Under the pieces are notes generated by a model, which was not told where the DNA came from, did no database searches, and was given only the letters and a program-made list of their open reading frames with translations. This document shows, in pieces, positions 19,378 through 30,136 of a stretch of 64,000 bases of DNA. The position numbers and the translations under genes are program-made. The stretch's first letter is position 1; each line of letters begins with the position of its first letter. The stretch is from positions 2,976,001 through 3,040,000 of the forward strand of contig JAHWDD010000004.1 of the NCBI GenBank assembly GCA_023897205.1, given 5' to 3'. Source of the stretch: Exophiala sp. HKRS030 (lineage: Eukaryota > Ascomycota > Eurotiomycetes > Chaetothyriales > Herpotrichiellaceae).

Positions 19378-20442
19378 TCAATCAAGATCCATCTCGTCCA
19401 GAGACGACAGCTCGCTCTCGTCGGGATCATCATCATCATCGATCATTCTCCGAGCCTCGTAGTCTCTCTGTTCTTCCCGCCGCACCTCCTGGATCATGAC
19501 CGCGGTCTCGTAGTTGCCCAGGGGCCTCCCACCCTCGTCCGTGGGTTTCCGCTTGAACTTGCGCTGGAGGTGCGACGAGACGAAATTGCCCTGGCGATCC
19601 TGACACGGCTTGACCTCCCCGGGGAGGTAACGACCCTGGAAGGTCTGGTGGTAGAAGGCGATCATCTTGTTGTGATTCGGCCGGCCGCCGCTCCGAAAGT
19701 GGTCGATCTTCTGGCCAAACATGTTGCGGATGAGGCGGTCTTCATGCTCGGAGTACCGGGTTCTCTTGAGGTGAGCCGCGACCGCCGGGGGACCCTCGTA
19801 GATCCTCGACGCGTCGTTTCTCCACTGGTTCAACGCCCGCAATTGTCCCGTGTCGCCATCGTCGAACGTCTCCCAGCCCGGGAACCGTACGACGCGCTTT
19901 CGTCCCGACCGCGCCGGCCCGGGGATCGTAAAGGTGAGCATGTCGGATGTGAAATTCTCCGCCGTCACCGTCTTCGCTTGCCGGTTCAATTGTCCGTATG
20001 TCGCGCAGGGAGCGGCTGATCGTTGCAACTCATCGGCTTGGTACTGCTTGATCGCATCTTGTACGTCCCATTTGTTGGCATCCAGATACCACATTGCCTC
20101 TTGTACGCATCTGCGACTCGTCATGACGCCCAGAACGGCTTGCACCTTCAGTTCGGCCTTCTCGTCGAGGGTGGAGGTGGTCAGGGCAAGTTGCACAAAG
20201 GTACTCAAGGGCCGGTGTTGTAGGAGTACAGAGAACCATGTGACTGGTGCCGTTGAGGCGGCGGCTGTTGGTGCTGTTGGTATTGGATCATCGTCCTTCA
20301 TGCTGACGAGAATTCTTGCGGCGTCTCGCATCTCCGTCTCCTCGTCAGTTTCTTCGTTCTCGCCAAAGTCAAAATCCGGCGGTCCCTGTGATAGTAACAA
20401 CAACGCATCCGCCACCGCAAGTTCGTCTGTAGTGTGAGCCAT
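19378..20442 (-). CDS. UBA-like/LN-W family protein, short form
   Basis: Intronless, 354 aa. The N-terminus is acidic (DFGENEETDEETEMRD). Residues about 105-142 (VMTSRRCVQEAMWYLDANKW then DVQDAIKQYQAD) resemble a UBA-like fold. Then come FPGWETF..., LRALNQWRNDASRIYEG, a Myb-like YSEHEDRLIRNMF, RPNHNKMIAFYHQTFQGRYL and SSHLQRKFKRKP, before a strongly acidic tail (DDDDDPDESELSSLDEMD). The order (helical N-domain, aromatic-rich F-W segment, LN-W, SANT-like helix, F.GR.LPG) parallels the 741-aa gene at 9122-11347 and the decayed copy at 15966-16770. Function unknown; nuclear location is suggested by the basic patch near the end. Confidence 0.7.
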   Translation of the reverse strand: MAHTTDELAVADALLLLSQGPPDFDFGENEETDEETEMRDAARILVSMKDDDPIPTAPTAAASTAPVTWFSVLLQHRPLSTFVQLALTTSTLDEKAELKVQAVLGVMTSRRCVQEAMWYLDANKWDVQDAIKQYQADELQRSAAPCATYGQLNRQAKTVTAENFTSDMLTFTIPGPARSGRKRVVRFPGWETFDDGDTGQLRALNQWRNDASRIYEGPPAVAAHLKRTRYSEHEDRLIRNMFGQKIDHFRSGGRPNHNKMIAFYHQTFQGRYLPGEVKPCQDRQGNFVSSHLQRKFKRKPTDEGGRPLGNYETAVMIQEVRREEQRDYEARRMIDDDDDPDESELSSLDEMDLD

Positions 20443-22056
20443 GTTTACCCTATACTAGAAGCGAGCTGAAGTGAGCTTGATGTGTTTGTTGTCAAGGAAT
20501 TTATTCACAAGATTCCGACATCAAACGTGAACTCTGGTGCGATAATTAAATATACAAACGACAGAAACGCCAAGCCGAGTCCTTTTGAATCACCGCCTCG
20601 TTGGTGAGGCAGTAAGTAAACAAGGCCATACAATGTAGCTTTGTCATTCACTGACATTGTGTGAATTGTCCGTTTGTCTTTCAGCATTGTCGATGGTGGA
20701 AAAAGGAGATCGTTGTTCTGAGAAAGAAAAAGGAGGGTCTTGTCATGAAGCTAACGGTCTCGGGTGATTCTACCGAGAGCCTTGTCTGCCATGTCGAAGA
20801 AAGAGGATTTGACGCCGGAAATCTATTGCATCGAGATATTCTAGGACTTCATGAAGGTGAGTCTTGCAAGGCGCTGAGATAAAGGGACTCGTGACATACC
20901 ATTAATACGTACAATGCTAGCCAGAGACCACACAGGCATACAAAGGCAACCTCGAAAGATACCATTGAGCTGCACCTCCCGGGTGGTGTACAGGAGGCTT
21001 AGAGATCCGTCCATCATGGTCGATCAAATACCCTTTGTCGATATATGATATATACCACTGAGGAAAAGAAGTTCGTCATCACATCATGACCATGTGAAGG
21101 ATGTAGAGGGCGAGAGCGCGGACTTTGTATCTGCTCAAACAAACCACAGGCATACTCACTGGGTAGGGTCAAAGAGTGTTAGTTCCATGGAGTCGAGCAA
21201 CGCTCATTGTACGACGAATCAGACAAAGCAGCCTCTTCGTCATCTTGTGGGATAAAGGAATCTTTCTTTGTCAGTGGGTAGAGAGGTGGCACCGCGAACC
21301 AAAAAAACCCCTCAACCAATTCTGACTTCAGAAGTCATGTCACTCAGCAATGATGGAGTGGCAATGTCAAGCTTGCTTTCAGCATCTCGGATATCACCCT
21401 GACACCAAGGGACTGGCTTTTGATCATATGAACCTCTTTCATAGCAAAATGAATTGGATTTGGCGTTTCAATGGAGACAGATTCCCAGCCAGCTCTTGTC
21501 TTCAACCGTCATCGTAGACAAAAGTGGGCCGGGGCAACAACGATGTTCACAAAGAAACACACAACAACAACAACAGGCACACAGTGGTCATCTTCTGTAC
21601 ATACTTCGTACGCTGGCCGTCTCCTGATCTTGGCAAGCTATTCCTGATGCGGCGAAACGAGCCAAAACGTTCATGTGGATACTTACTCGGAACAGACCAA
21701 TCACCAAAAAAGGGGCCCAAATGTTAGCGCCCTGAATGTTGAACTTCAAGCCTTGGACTGTGCGCCATTTCATCGCCAAACCTCAATCAATGCGGTACAA
21801 TGATTGTACAAGATATATCTTTGTGATGGTGCCAACATGTATGACTAGCCTTGAACGTATATTGCACCACGAAACGGTAAACGTCATAGGGAGTTCCAAC
21901 CAGGAAAAGTATTACCACGGCCTGGCTGACAATGGTCGACCTGACCTGTCAGGATCTACATCCAGCAGGTCATTAAGCTTTCAAAAAAGAAAAAACATTG
22001 ACTTCTACTCTGCAAGCCTCCGGCCTGTACTATGAATGAAGTAAAAGGTCAGTAGC
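20443..22056. other. Long gene-free region
   Basis: 1.6 kb without a supported gene. Reading frames are short and on both strands. It should contain the promoter of the minus-strand 354-aa gene at its left end and the 3' UTR of the next gene at its right end; the middle is unexplained. Confidence 0.4.
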
Positions 22057-22802
22057 TTATGGCGCCTTGAAGTGAAGATCCTTCAACGGAATCTCCATCA
22101 ACAATCTCAAATCTTTACCAAGACCTGCCCGTGCCTCGAAGTGCTCGACCTTGTCGTAAATGATTCGACCCTGGATCGTGTCAGCAAGTGGAAGCAGGGA
22201 TCGGGGAACATCGGTCGAAGCTTACACAATACATGTTGCTGGGCGCGGATGGTTCTACGGCAGCGATCAATCTGGCCGCATGCCCAAGGAAGTCATCCGA
22301 ATCCGACATGACCGTGGAGACAACCGCGACGGAATACCAATCCTTGGTCATTGTGAATTTATACTCTAGAGAACGGACACAATGTCAGGTTAGATTGGGT
22401 CAAATAATCTTCTTCAGAAGCAAACTTACTCATCGGAGCCCATTCGTAGCCGCGTTTTGCCATATACTCGGGGTCCAACCACTTGTCTTTGGGGAAGTAC
22501 ACAACAGCCTCATCTTTGCCCTGGAACATCGCACATCCATGTTGTTAGTGTCACCGCAGGCGTCAATCAGCTTTGGGACCGCTGATGAGAAAACATACCA
22601 ACTCCCCAATCGTGCCCCGGAGGCGTTTGAAGGTGGTGGTGTCCTTTTTGAGCGTCAACAGGTCACGGTGCATCCACTCGATGTCGACATCTGTCACACT
22701 GCCTTCAATGGCGGTGTCGACTTGGATGACAGTGCCCTGGCTGAGTTCAGTCATTGCACCAGGGTATGGTTTTGAGAGCCTGATTTCTGCTTTGCGATTC
22801 AT
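22057..22802 (-). CDS. Unrecognised 182-aa protein, four exons
   Basis: Exons 22802-22599, 22520-22430, 22365-22226 and 22170-22057 join in phase. The introns open with GTATGT, GTAAGT and GTAAGC and end CCAG, CTAG and CCAG, with CTAAC or CTGAC branch sites. The protein begins MNRKAEIRLSKPYPGAMTEL, contains IEWMHRDLLTLKKDTTTF, VVYFPKDKWLDPEYMAKRG, MTKDWYSVAVVSTVMSDSDD and GRIIYDKVEHFEARAGLG, and ends IPLKDLHFKAP. It is soluble, mixed alpha/beta in character, with no signal peptide or membrane helix. I do not recognise the family. Consistent splice signals and protein-like sequence across all four exons make it a real gene. An ATG 18 codons upstream is not present; the frame there opens only with a non-ATG codon. 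Confidence 0.75.
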
Positions 22803-24357
22803 GTTGGCTTTTGGTTGTATTGTGGAGGAAAAATATTGCTTTGTGAAATAAGTCAAGAGATCTGGGAACTATGCTGGCATTCGGTCAATACTTTTATAAT
22901 ACATAATCTGAAGGGAGGGGAGCTGATCACAAGTCGCCTCCGCCAAGCACAATCTCCAGATCAAAAGTCGGCCCCAACTTGAGATGGTCTAGATGAATCT
23001 GCTAAGAAAGCAATACTCTGGCTCTATCCAGAGAGTCGTTCATTTCAATGGGTATCGTGTTGTGTGGTCGACCGAGGTGGACCAAGACCCTTGCAGCCGC
23101 AGACGGATGTGACGAGACCTGTATGAGCTGACGAAATAGTCTATGCAAATGGGAGCGTGGCCGCAGCCAGAGACGAAAGACAGAACTAAAGCGAGTTTAC
23201 GCAGGCAATAAAATGGCTGCCAGAAACTCCAAGCAAGGGTAAATACAGCAGCGGTGTGTGTTGTGCCTGGGGTCAACCTTCGTTGTTGATGAGTGGCCGT
23301 CGCCAGATGCGAGGGGAGGCCAAAGGCCGGGCCATAAGGGACGTGCCAGCCAGCCAGCCATCAAACTGGGGAATCATTTACTAGGAGTCTAGATCCGCAA
23401 TTCTCCGGTTCCAGCCTAACTGCATATGCACTTTCAGCTCAAGCCATATACCTGTCGCTCAACGGTCGTCTGTGGTCGATGCCTCGTTTGACATGCCCTT
23501 ACCCGAAGTGTCCAAGACGCAGAGGCAGCTACACGAGGGCGCAGGCGGGCTGTTGACTATTCACGCCTGTAGCCGAATTAGGGTTGCTGATCTAGTACCG
23601 TATATGTGTCTCCACATTATTTCCCTCCTTGACAACGCTGGGATCGAATACGCTTTTCAAAGAAGATTATCTATGTAGTTGATTATTACTAATGCTTGAT
23701 AGCTATATAGACTCATATAAAAGAGAAATCATATATGAAGAGTGTGAAGTATAAATTATAATGTGAACAATAGTGTAACCAATAGAATTGCATGGGCGAC
23801 AGAGGGGGGTGCCAGCCCGTTCATACTGTCCCCTTGTAGTTTCGCTGCCAGATTCCTGGCTATTCAACCCGGTGGACTACTGAGGGGAGACATGGACTAT
23901 TTCCCAGACCCTCCGTACAGCCTCAATACACGTGCATGGAGATGGTGGAGATTACGTCTCTGTAACTCGCATTACACCAGGGACAAGTACTCCGTTCAGC
24001 AAAAAGTCGGCTGCAGGCGGCATCCCAATATTGGTCAGGCTGGTATGTTTTACCTTCCGGATGGCCAAGGGCGAGTCGTCCATTCCGGCCGAGGAAGAGA
24101 ATCGGGCAAGGGATACTGTACAGGAGGAGCCTAGAACACATCCATTCACATCCACCACAAGAGGGCCAAACGAAACAAGCCCCCATCTCGGGCCTAGAGT
24201 TTACGTGTAAGCCGAACTTTGCTGAGTATTTCTATCTCGCTTCATCGCTCCTCGTCATCTGCAAGCTGTTCACCTTTGAGACAGATACCCTACCTGGTTT
24301 ATCTTCCTTTACCAACGTGCCCACTTTGAGTCGTCTCAGTATACACCTATCAAAATT
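22803..24357. other. Divergent intergenic region, 1.55 kb
   Basis: This holds the promoters of the 182-aa gene and the 389-aa gene. It has an AT-rich patch at about 23670-23780 (runs such as TATATAGACTCATATAAAAG). No coding exon is supported. Confidence 0.4.
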
Positions 24358-25527
24358 ATGGAGTCAACAATCTCCCCTGCGGTCCTTGAAGAGATGGAGT
24401 TGTTCGTGGATGACCTCTATCGAAGAGCTTTGGCCGCAGAAGGCGTGGCTCTTGAGAATGCAGAACTCAAAGTCGCCGAAGTTGATGGTGCAGGTGCAGC
24501 AGCTGCTGGAGCGGCCGAGGCGCCAGCAGAGGCTGCTCCTGTTGCTGCTCCCAACGCGGGTGGCGAGGTTCCAGTTGTCCCCAAGCCTGCCGACGATCCT
24601 CTAGCTCTCCCTCAGCCTGGTGACGACAAGTGGGCTCAGTTCACGGCCATGATTCTCGATGCCGCAAAGCCTCCCCAGGAACAAGCTGCGGCTGGACAAC
24701 TCCCATCGGTTGCAGTCAGTCTCCACGACGGCTTCAACTACGATCAAACCAAGATCCAGTCGCAGCCCCAGCCGGTCGATATGACCAGCGACGCTGGAGC
24801 CATCTACAGCTGGCAATGCAACCAGAACATGCTGTCTCTGGCACAGCTCTTTTCGACGATGCTCGACATCAAGAATAGGGCCGCACGAAAACACCCAGAG
24901 CCGTACAAGCTCTCGGACGACAAGGACGTGTGGCAGATCTTCGCCGACCAGGCCGACAACACGCTCCAAGCGATGCTCGGGCCCCTGAGTGGTTTCTACA
25001 TATTCACGACTGGTGCAAGCCAGAGCTACCACGACAACGTGGACCGTGCTAAGCTTCACACGGGCTTCCTGTCTGCCATCTTCTCGGACTTCAGTCTTCA
25101 GGACGACGCCAAGAAAGACCTCGAGAAGGTCCTCAACAACTTCGCCCAGGCGGTCGGTGGATTCAAGATGGAAACCGCGGCGCACACCGAGACCATGAAC
25201 TATACACTCAAGATCAACACCGTGCCCACCGTGACCATTGGCGGAAGGGCCGGACATCCGCTCACCGTGAACGTCCCCACAACGACGATCGTGTACATGA
25301 AGATCAAGGCGACCGCTTGGAAGACCGCCATGGAGGCATGCAGTGCGGGAGGAGGAGTTGAACACTTCGACTTCGACATGACTTACACCAAGACCAACTG
25401 TCAGCTGAACATGGACTGGTATCAGAAGTCCATCCCCAAGTTCAACAAGGTTATGGAGTTTGTCACGGGAAAGAACCTCGCGGCCTACGGGCCCAGCCTG
25501 TCCCAGCCCGTTGAGAACAAGGCCTGA
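24358..25527 (+). CDS. Unrecognised 389-aa protein with Ala/Pro-rich linker
   Basis: Intronless. It starts MESTISPAVLEEMELFVDDL, a helical N-terminus, followed by an Ala/Pro/Val-rich linker (residues about 40-85) and a globular C-terminal part of about 290 residues. That part has a helix-rich middle (NQNMLSLAQLFSTMLDIKNR, FADQADNTLQAMLGPLSGF) and a beta-rich end (TMNYTLKINTVPTVTIGGR, VYMKIKATAWKTAMEACS, FDFDMTYTKTNCQLNMDWY). No signal peptide or membrane helix. Codon use is GC-rich and well biased, as in an expressed gene, and unlike the surrounding decayed DNA. I cannot assign a family; the mixed helix-then-strand layout is compatible with several lipid- or membrane-interacting folds, but that is speculation. 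Confidence 0.8.
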   Translation: MESTISPAVLEEMELFVDDLYRRALAAEGVALENAELKVAEVDGAGAAAAGAAEAPAEAAPVAAPNAGGEVPVVPKPADDPLALPQPGDDKWAQFTAMILDAAKPPQEQAAAGQLPSVAVSLHDGFNYDQTKIQSQPQPVDMTSDAGAIYSWQCNQNMLSLAQLFSTMLDIKNRAARKHPEPYKLSDDKDVWQIFADQADNTLQAMLGPLSGFYIFTTGASQSYHDNVDRAKLHTGFLSAIFSDFSLQDDAKKDLEKVLNNFAQAVGGFKMETAAHTETMNYTLKINTVPTVTIGGRAGHPLTVNVPTTTIVYMKIKATAWKTAMEACSAGGGVEHFDFDMTYTKTNCQLNMDWYQKSIPKFNKVMEFVTGKNLAAYGPSLSQPVENKA

Positions 25528-26301
25528 CCGGCTTCATGTTGGATCGGATGGGGATGCCAGTATTGGGTACTAGTCGAGGCGATTAGAATAAGGAGCTTCC
25601 ATCGCCGCGACTCTGAATACACATAAAGCCTAGCAATCCAAGATCAAATTGTCAGAAAGGTCCATGTGATCCCTGAAACCACCAGGGAACTGTATGTCCT
25701 TTTGCGTGGCCCCTTAGTCTAGTCAATATTGATCAGCCACTGGAGATCAGGCGAGGGAAACATGCCGAATGCAAGGCAAGCCCATCGGTCCCGAGGCCAG
25801 CTGAGAGCGGAGACGTGCAGGTTGCATATGCAGGAAGTCGCGCGTTGCATGGTATTTTCAGCTGCACTGCACCAACAGTCACTCCTCCGAACTCATATCG
25901 ACCTGTCTAGACTACGCCGCCACCGCAGAGGCTCCTGTGCCCATTTGCACGGGGTACGACACGTAGCATGACTGGGGGGACGCCGGTAGCGGACTGTGGA
26001 CGCGAAACGCGCGTAGATGTAATATCATGGATCGATCGAGGGAGTTTCGACCGTTGTGAAATGTGCAAACACTGGTCCTTGTACTATTACTTACAAACTG
26101 CTCTTTCTCGGCCTCCTCAAGTAGATACTACTCTATATTCCTTACAGGGCCCAAAGACTTGTAAAGGTGTCGCGAAACAATACGAGACAGACTGTCGCCC
26201 CCCGGTTCTCCTGCTTTCGTAGCTCCCTCCTGGGGCATCACCGTTACCGTAACAATTGCTCAATACCACAACTCGCCCGTTGTCCATTTAAAAACACCGA
26301 G
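25528..26301. other. Intergenic region
   Basis: 774 bp between the 389-aa gene and a decayed ORF. It shows no supported gene. Confidence 0.4.
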
Positions 26302-27305
26302 ATGGCAGAGAGCCAATCCTGGGATCTCCCGGGTCGTGTTGGGAAGCCAAGCGACGGCAAACAAAACGAATCGCGTTGCGAAGCGCTCATTGACATCTCT
26401 GAAATCCTGGCCTCGGCCGCGAGATGCGCCGCCGTCCTCAATTCTGACCGTCAGACACCTCAGACCGACGTTGGGGGAGCATCTGACATCAGATGCCTAC
26501 GAGATCCTGGCCGATGAGATCATCGCGACGTTGTGAGGGCCCTTCGCGACCTTCTATCTCGTGTCCTTCCCCTGGCAAGAGAAGAAGGAGTACGACATCG
26601 GGCACCGTCAACTCAAGGCTTTGGACGACAAAGTTTTTCTTTGCCGGCGTGCTCGAGGCACTACCCGCTTCGAAACTATGCCCGCTTCAAGATTTCACAG
26701 AAAGGTGTCGTGAGGCGGCCATGGAAAGTGGCGATGGCGATTGCGACGAGTCGCGGACAGACACGGTACTGTCCTACACGTTCCTCGTCAACGGGGTGCT
26801 CACGACCAACGTTGCTGGCGACCCCGACAACCCGGTCTACGTGTACCAGCCGATCACATCCGCTGTGTTTGTCGAGGTGGAAATCTCGTCTCCGTCGGCA
26901 CATTCCCACGGACACGAGCAGACTTTCCACGTCCGAGCTTCATCGTGGGTGGCAAAGGCCGAGCTGAACTATGACTTCTTCGAAAAACAGGGGGCGCAGT
27001 TGTCAAAGCTCAAGGAAAACGGCGAGGCAATGCTGAGCAAGGAGGACCAGACGATACTGCCAGAAATTCAGACGCATCTATCTGGGGTAATAATGCGTCA
27101 CGACGGGCTTGCTGTTTGAGTCCCATGATCAAAGTGCCTCCGGAGATCATGATGGCTTGGGAAACCAGGCAAGAAGATGGGCGGCAAGGCATGGAAAGAG
27201 ATGGTCGAGTACATGGAAACTCCAAAGTCCGAAATTGTCAAACACTTTGGAGAAGGACGAGTGAAGCTGTGGCTGCTGACCTCAGGCGTGAACTCTCAAA
27301 GATAG
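26302..27305 (+). pseudogene. Decayed protein-coding gene
   Basis: Protein-like sequence runs through three frames. It starts MAESQSWDLPGRVGKPSDGK at 26302. Near 26470 it shifts one frame to EHLTSDAYEILADEIIATL, which meets an in-frame TGA at 26534-26536, and the same frame then continues as GPFATFYLVSFPWQEKKEYD. Near 26640 it shifts again to a 160-codon stretch (LQDFTERCREAAMESGDGD, VLSYTFLVNGVLTTN, WVAKAELNYDFFEKQG) that stops at 27119. A last piece with GGKAWKEMVEYMETPKSE follows in another frame. The breaks do not have good intron borders. The family is not recognised and no close similarity to the upstream 389-aa protein is obvious. Confidence 0.5.
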
Positions 27306-27693
27306 ATAAAACAAGATCCAGGGGGCATCTCGAGTAGAAATCCTATTTAGATATCTATCGAATATGTCTTCCGAGCGAAACCCTATCTCTAATGAACATT
27401 AACCAGAACACCCCCAACATGTTACACAAGTACTATTACACATGGTATAGACAATTTTTGGACAAAACTCTTCCCTCGTTAATTCGTTGGATGAAGTCAT
27501 TCGGTACAAGATGCTCGTCAGTCGCCGACCAGATCGTCCTTTTCCGAGTGTGAAACTCTCCGTCAAGAAATCTCACTGTGTCACGAGCCATCTTCGTCGA
27601 TCTTTCAGCATGCGTCGATGCTATCACTGGCCCAAGTACAACAAATAGGCGCGGCCACATCTCTCAATGTTTCTTCTTCCTCTTCTCCAAAAC
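27306..27693. other. Intergenic region
   Basis: 388 bp between the decayed ORF and the 3' end of the RTA1-like gene; 3' UTR only as far as I can see. Confidence 0.4.
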
Positions 27694-28612
27694 TCACGGG
27701 TATGCGTTGGGATATGGGTTCTGGTATTGGTACGAGTTTTCGACATTCAGCTGGTAACCCTCTTCCCCACCCTTGGGACTCAATGGGACGCCGTACCAAT
27801 AGAGTGTGACGACCATGACAATAGCCATGAGTGCCGCGTCAAGTACGTAGGCTGGCCACTCGTGTGCGAGCAGATAGCCATCTTGGCCTCCTTTGTACTC
27901 GGCAAACCGGTAAATGTTTCGTAGGGTGATGAGGATGCCAACGACATACAACGACGTCAGCACTCGACCGAGATAGAGGCCTGACGACTCGTTGTACTGC
28001 CACAGCGGCTTCGACCTGACCCGCACGTGCCACACGACAGCTGCCATGACGAACAGTGCAAAGAAGAGGACTTGAAGTGCCAGACCACCGAGGATGATGT
28101 TGGATCCATTATCATTTTCCTTTTGTGTGTCGGCATTGACCAGAATTGTAGCACCCCCAGCCTGAACCAAGAAGCACAATACGTCGCCAATCACAAAGAT
28201 CTTCGTCAGCCAGCTGGTGCGGATGATGGAGTATTTCTGTCCCGCAGCGGCATTGATCAAGCGGCCCAGGAACATGTAGACCGAAGCGGCGAAAAGGATT
28301 GGTGCAAGCAGGATGAGTACTGTTTGTATGATGAATGGACCCTTCTCGTCGAGATGAGAATGGTTGTATGCTCTAGCAATGAAACCGATAACTTCAACTG
28401 TCGGCAAGTCAGTCATCTCGAAAGGGTTCCACAAGAAGGATGATTTGCCTTCACTTACAAAGACCACCAATGATGATTGCAGAGGCAAACCATTTCCTCG
28501 ACCGAATGAGCAGGTAGGTATGGCCGACTGTCAATATCAGGAAAACCAAGGCCGCAATTATGGCGGCAGGAACTGAGGGCACATAGTGCTTGTAGGGATT
28601 TTTGACCGGCAT
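27694..28612 (-). CDS. RTA1-like seven-helix membrane protein
   Basis: Exons 28612-28459 and 28397-27694 give 285 aa. The pattern is that of the fungal RTA1/RTM1/Rsb1 family: Y-x-P-S at the start (HYVPSVPAAIIAALVFLIL), EVIGFIARA in helix 2, a conserved loop IIRTSWLTKIFVIGDVLCFL, QAGGATI, GLALQVLFFALFVMAAVVW, and RNIYRFAEYKGGQDGYLLAHEW before the last helix. Seven hydrophobic segments can be counted. Yeast members are linked to lipid asymmetry, sphingoid-base release and resistance to aminocholesterol; the substrate here is unknown. The C-terminal tail is tyrosine- and asparagine-rich. The intron interrupts the phenylalanine before EVIGF and joins in phase. Confidence 0.92.
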
Positions 28613-30136
28613 CCTCGAAAACTTTGTAAGTCGAAAGTGGTGAGAAGTATAATTGACACAAGCAAGATACTGATATTGATCGTCCCAGAAGAGATCTGCG
28701 AGGTGTATATCCCTGTGGCGGCAGCGCGTGCTCTTATAGCACTCTCTCGATCATACGGTAATGAGGCAGGATGCCGCCTCCTGATATCTGATACAGCACT
28801 TCCAAGGTCGACTAACCTGGCCATGTTTGTTTGAGGCAGTGCAGGGACGAAGAAAATGCAGATATATCGGCGCTAAGTGGACAATGTTGCCCAGCATCCA
28901 GCAAGGAAGAGTGTCATTTTTGAAAAGGTGGTGCCTAGATCACCCAGCAGGGCGATGCATAAACGTGTGGTCGAATTTCGCGAAGATTTCTCAAAAGTGC
29001 GTAGCGTCACTCAGCGCATTCATTCTTTGCATCAACCCATGAGACAAGCTTTTTCCCCTGAGAATAGATATGCCATATCTGGTTACGTGCAAGGTACCCG
29101 GTAAGCAGGTTTCCGAAGTTGACGCTTTTGTGCATCAGATACTCCATGTGCACTGTACATTTGCAAGATAACCAATCGACGAAGTGGTGCAGGCGATCCA
29201 CAAACAACATGGATCACAATCGTTGACGAGGAACGCGAGTGCCAATCAGTGATCATAATGAGGCTGCTTAGCTTGCGGCTGGATCCCGGAAGGCTTTAAA
29301 TTTAGCCTCGTTTCTTGTTTCTCGACGCGTGCTAGAATGAACATTGTCCCAAGCTCATGTTGACATCGGTCCTTATTCTGTGAAGAGACGGCGACTGCTA
29401 TATCGTGGTGGCTGGACATTCGCCAGCTCTATGGGCATATGCCATCTTCAAACCGCGACAACAATCTTTGCAACTGTTAGCAATGTTGTCCGAGAGCCGC
29501 TGACTAACAAGCCTGCTTTGTTCTGAAACTATTTTTGCCGAATCTGAGACTGGGTGCCGTTGCGAGCCACTCGGAGGAATAAGCGACATCGTAAGGCACA
29601 GAGTCAGAAACGTGCCCACGTACGGAGTACTCGTACAAAATACGGGGTGTACGAGGAAAATGATCAGAAATACGTGTCAAGATGTCGACCAGTATCTCGT
29701 ATTGGGAGCTCAAAGGGGAAGTATCACTCCTGAATGAGGCTGAGTAGTGGATACAAGGCTCGGGTAGCATTCGAGTGTGTTGACGATATCAACGGCGTCT
29801 TCAATCGTCCTATCGGAACCAATTTTGATGACAGCGCTTGCTTCGGCGTCGGATTTACTGTACGCCGTTGACGTGCTCGTACTCGTATTTCTTCCACCGT
29901 CTACACACGTCAACAGTACGGATATTGCCCGCACTAACGTTGAATCCTTGCATGCCATGTCTACAGAGTATGCCTTGCAAACACTCATGATCGCAAATTT
30001 GCCGAGAAGCGCACAGTACTCGCAATGAAGTTTCGTCGCGGGTAGTCACATCCTTTGAATTGGTTATACAGGTATATATGTTTCAAAGTGAAGGGTGGTC
30101 TCATCCATGGCGTTAGGAGAACCGAGGCTGAGCAGC
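28613..30136. other. Gene-poor region with overlapping ORFs
   Basis: 1.5 kb between the RTA1-like promoter and the TPR gene 3' end. Around 29500-30030 both strands carry open frames of 80-90 codons, neither with a recognisable domain. TACGGAGTA occurs at 29621-29629. Possibly a fragment of a lost gene; I cannot support one. Confidence 0.35.

Noticed and set aside
22188..22775. A 195-codon plus-strand frame
   Set aside because: It is antisense to the four-exon gene whose splice signals and protein sequence are better.
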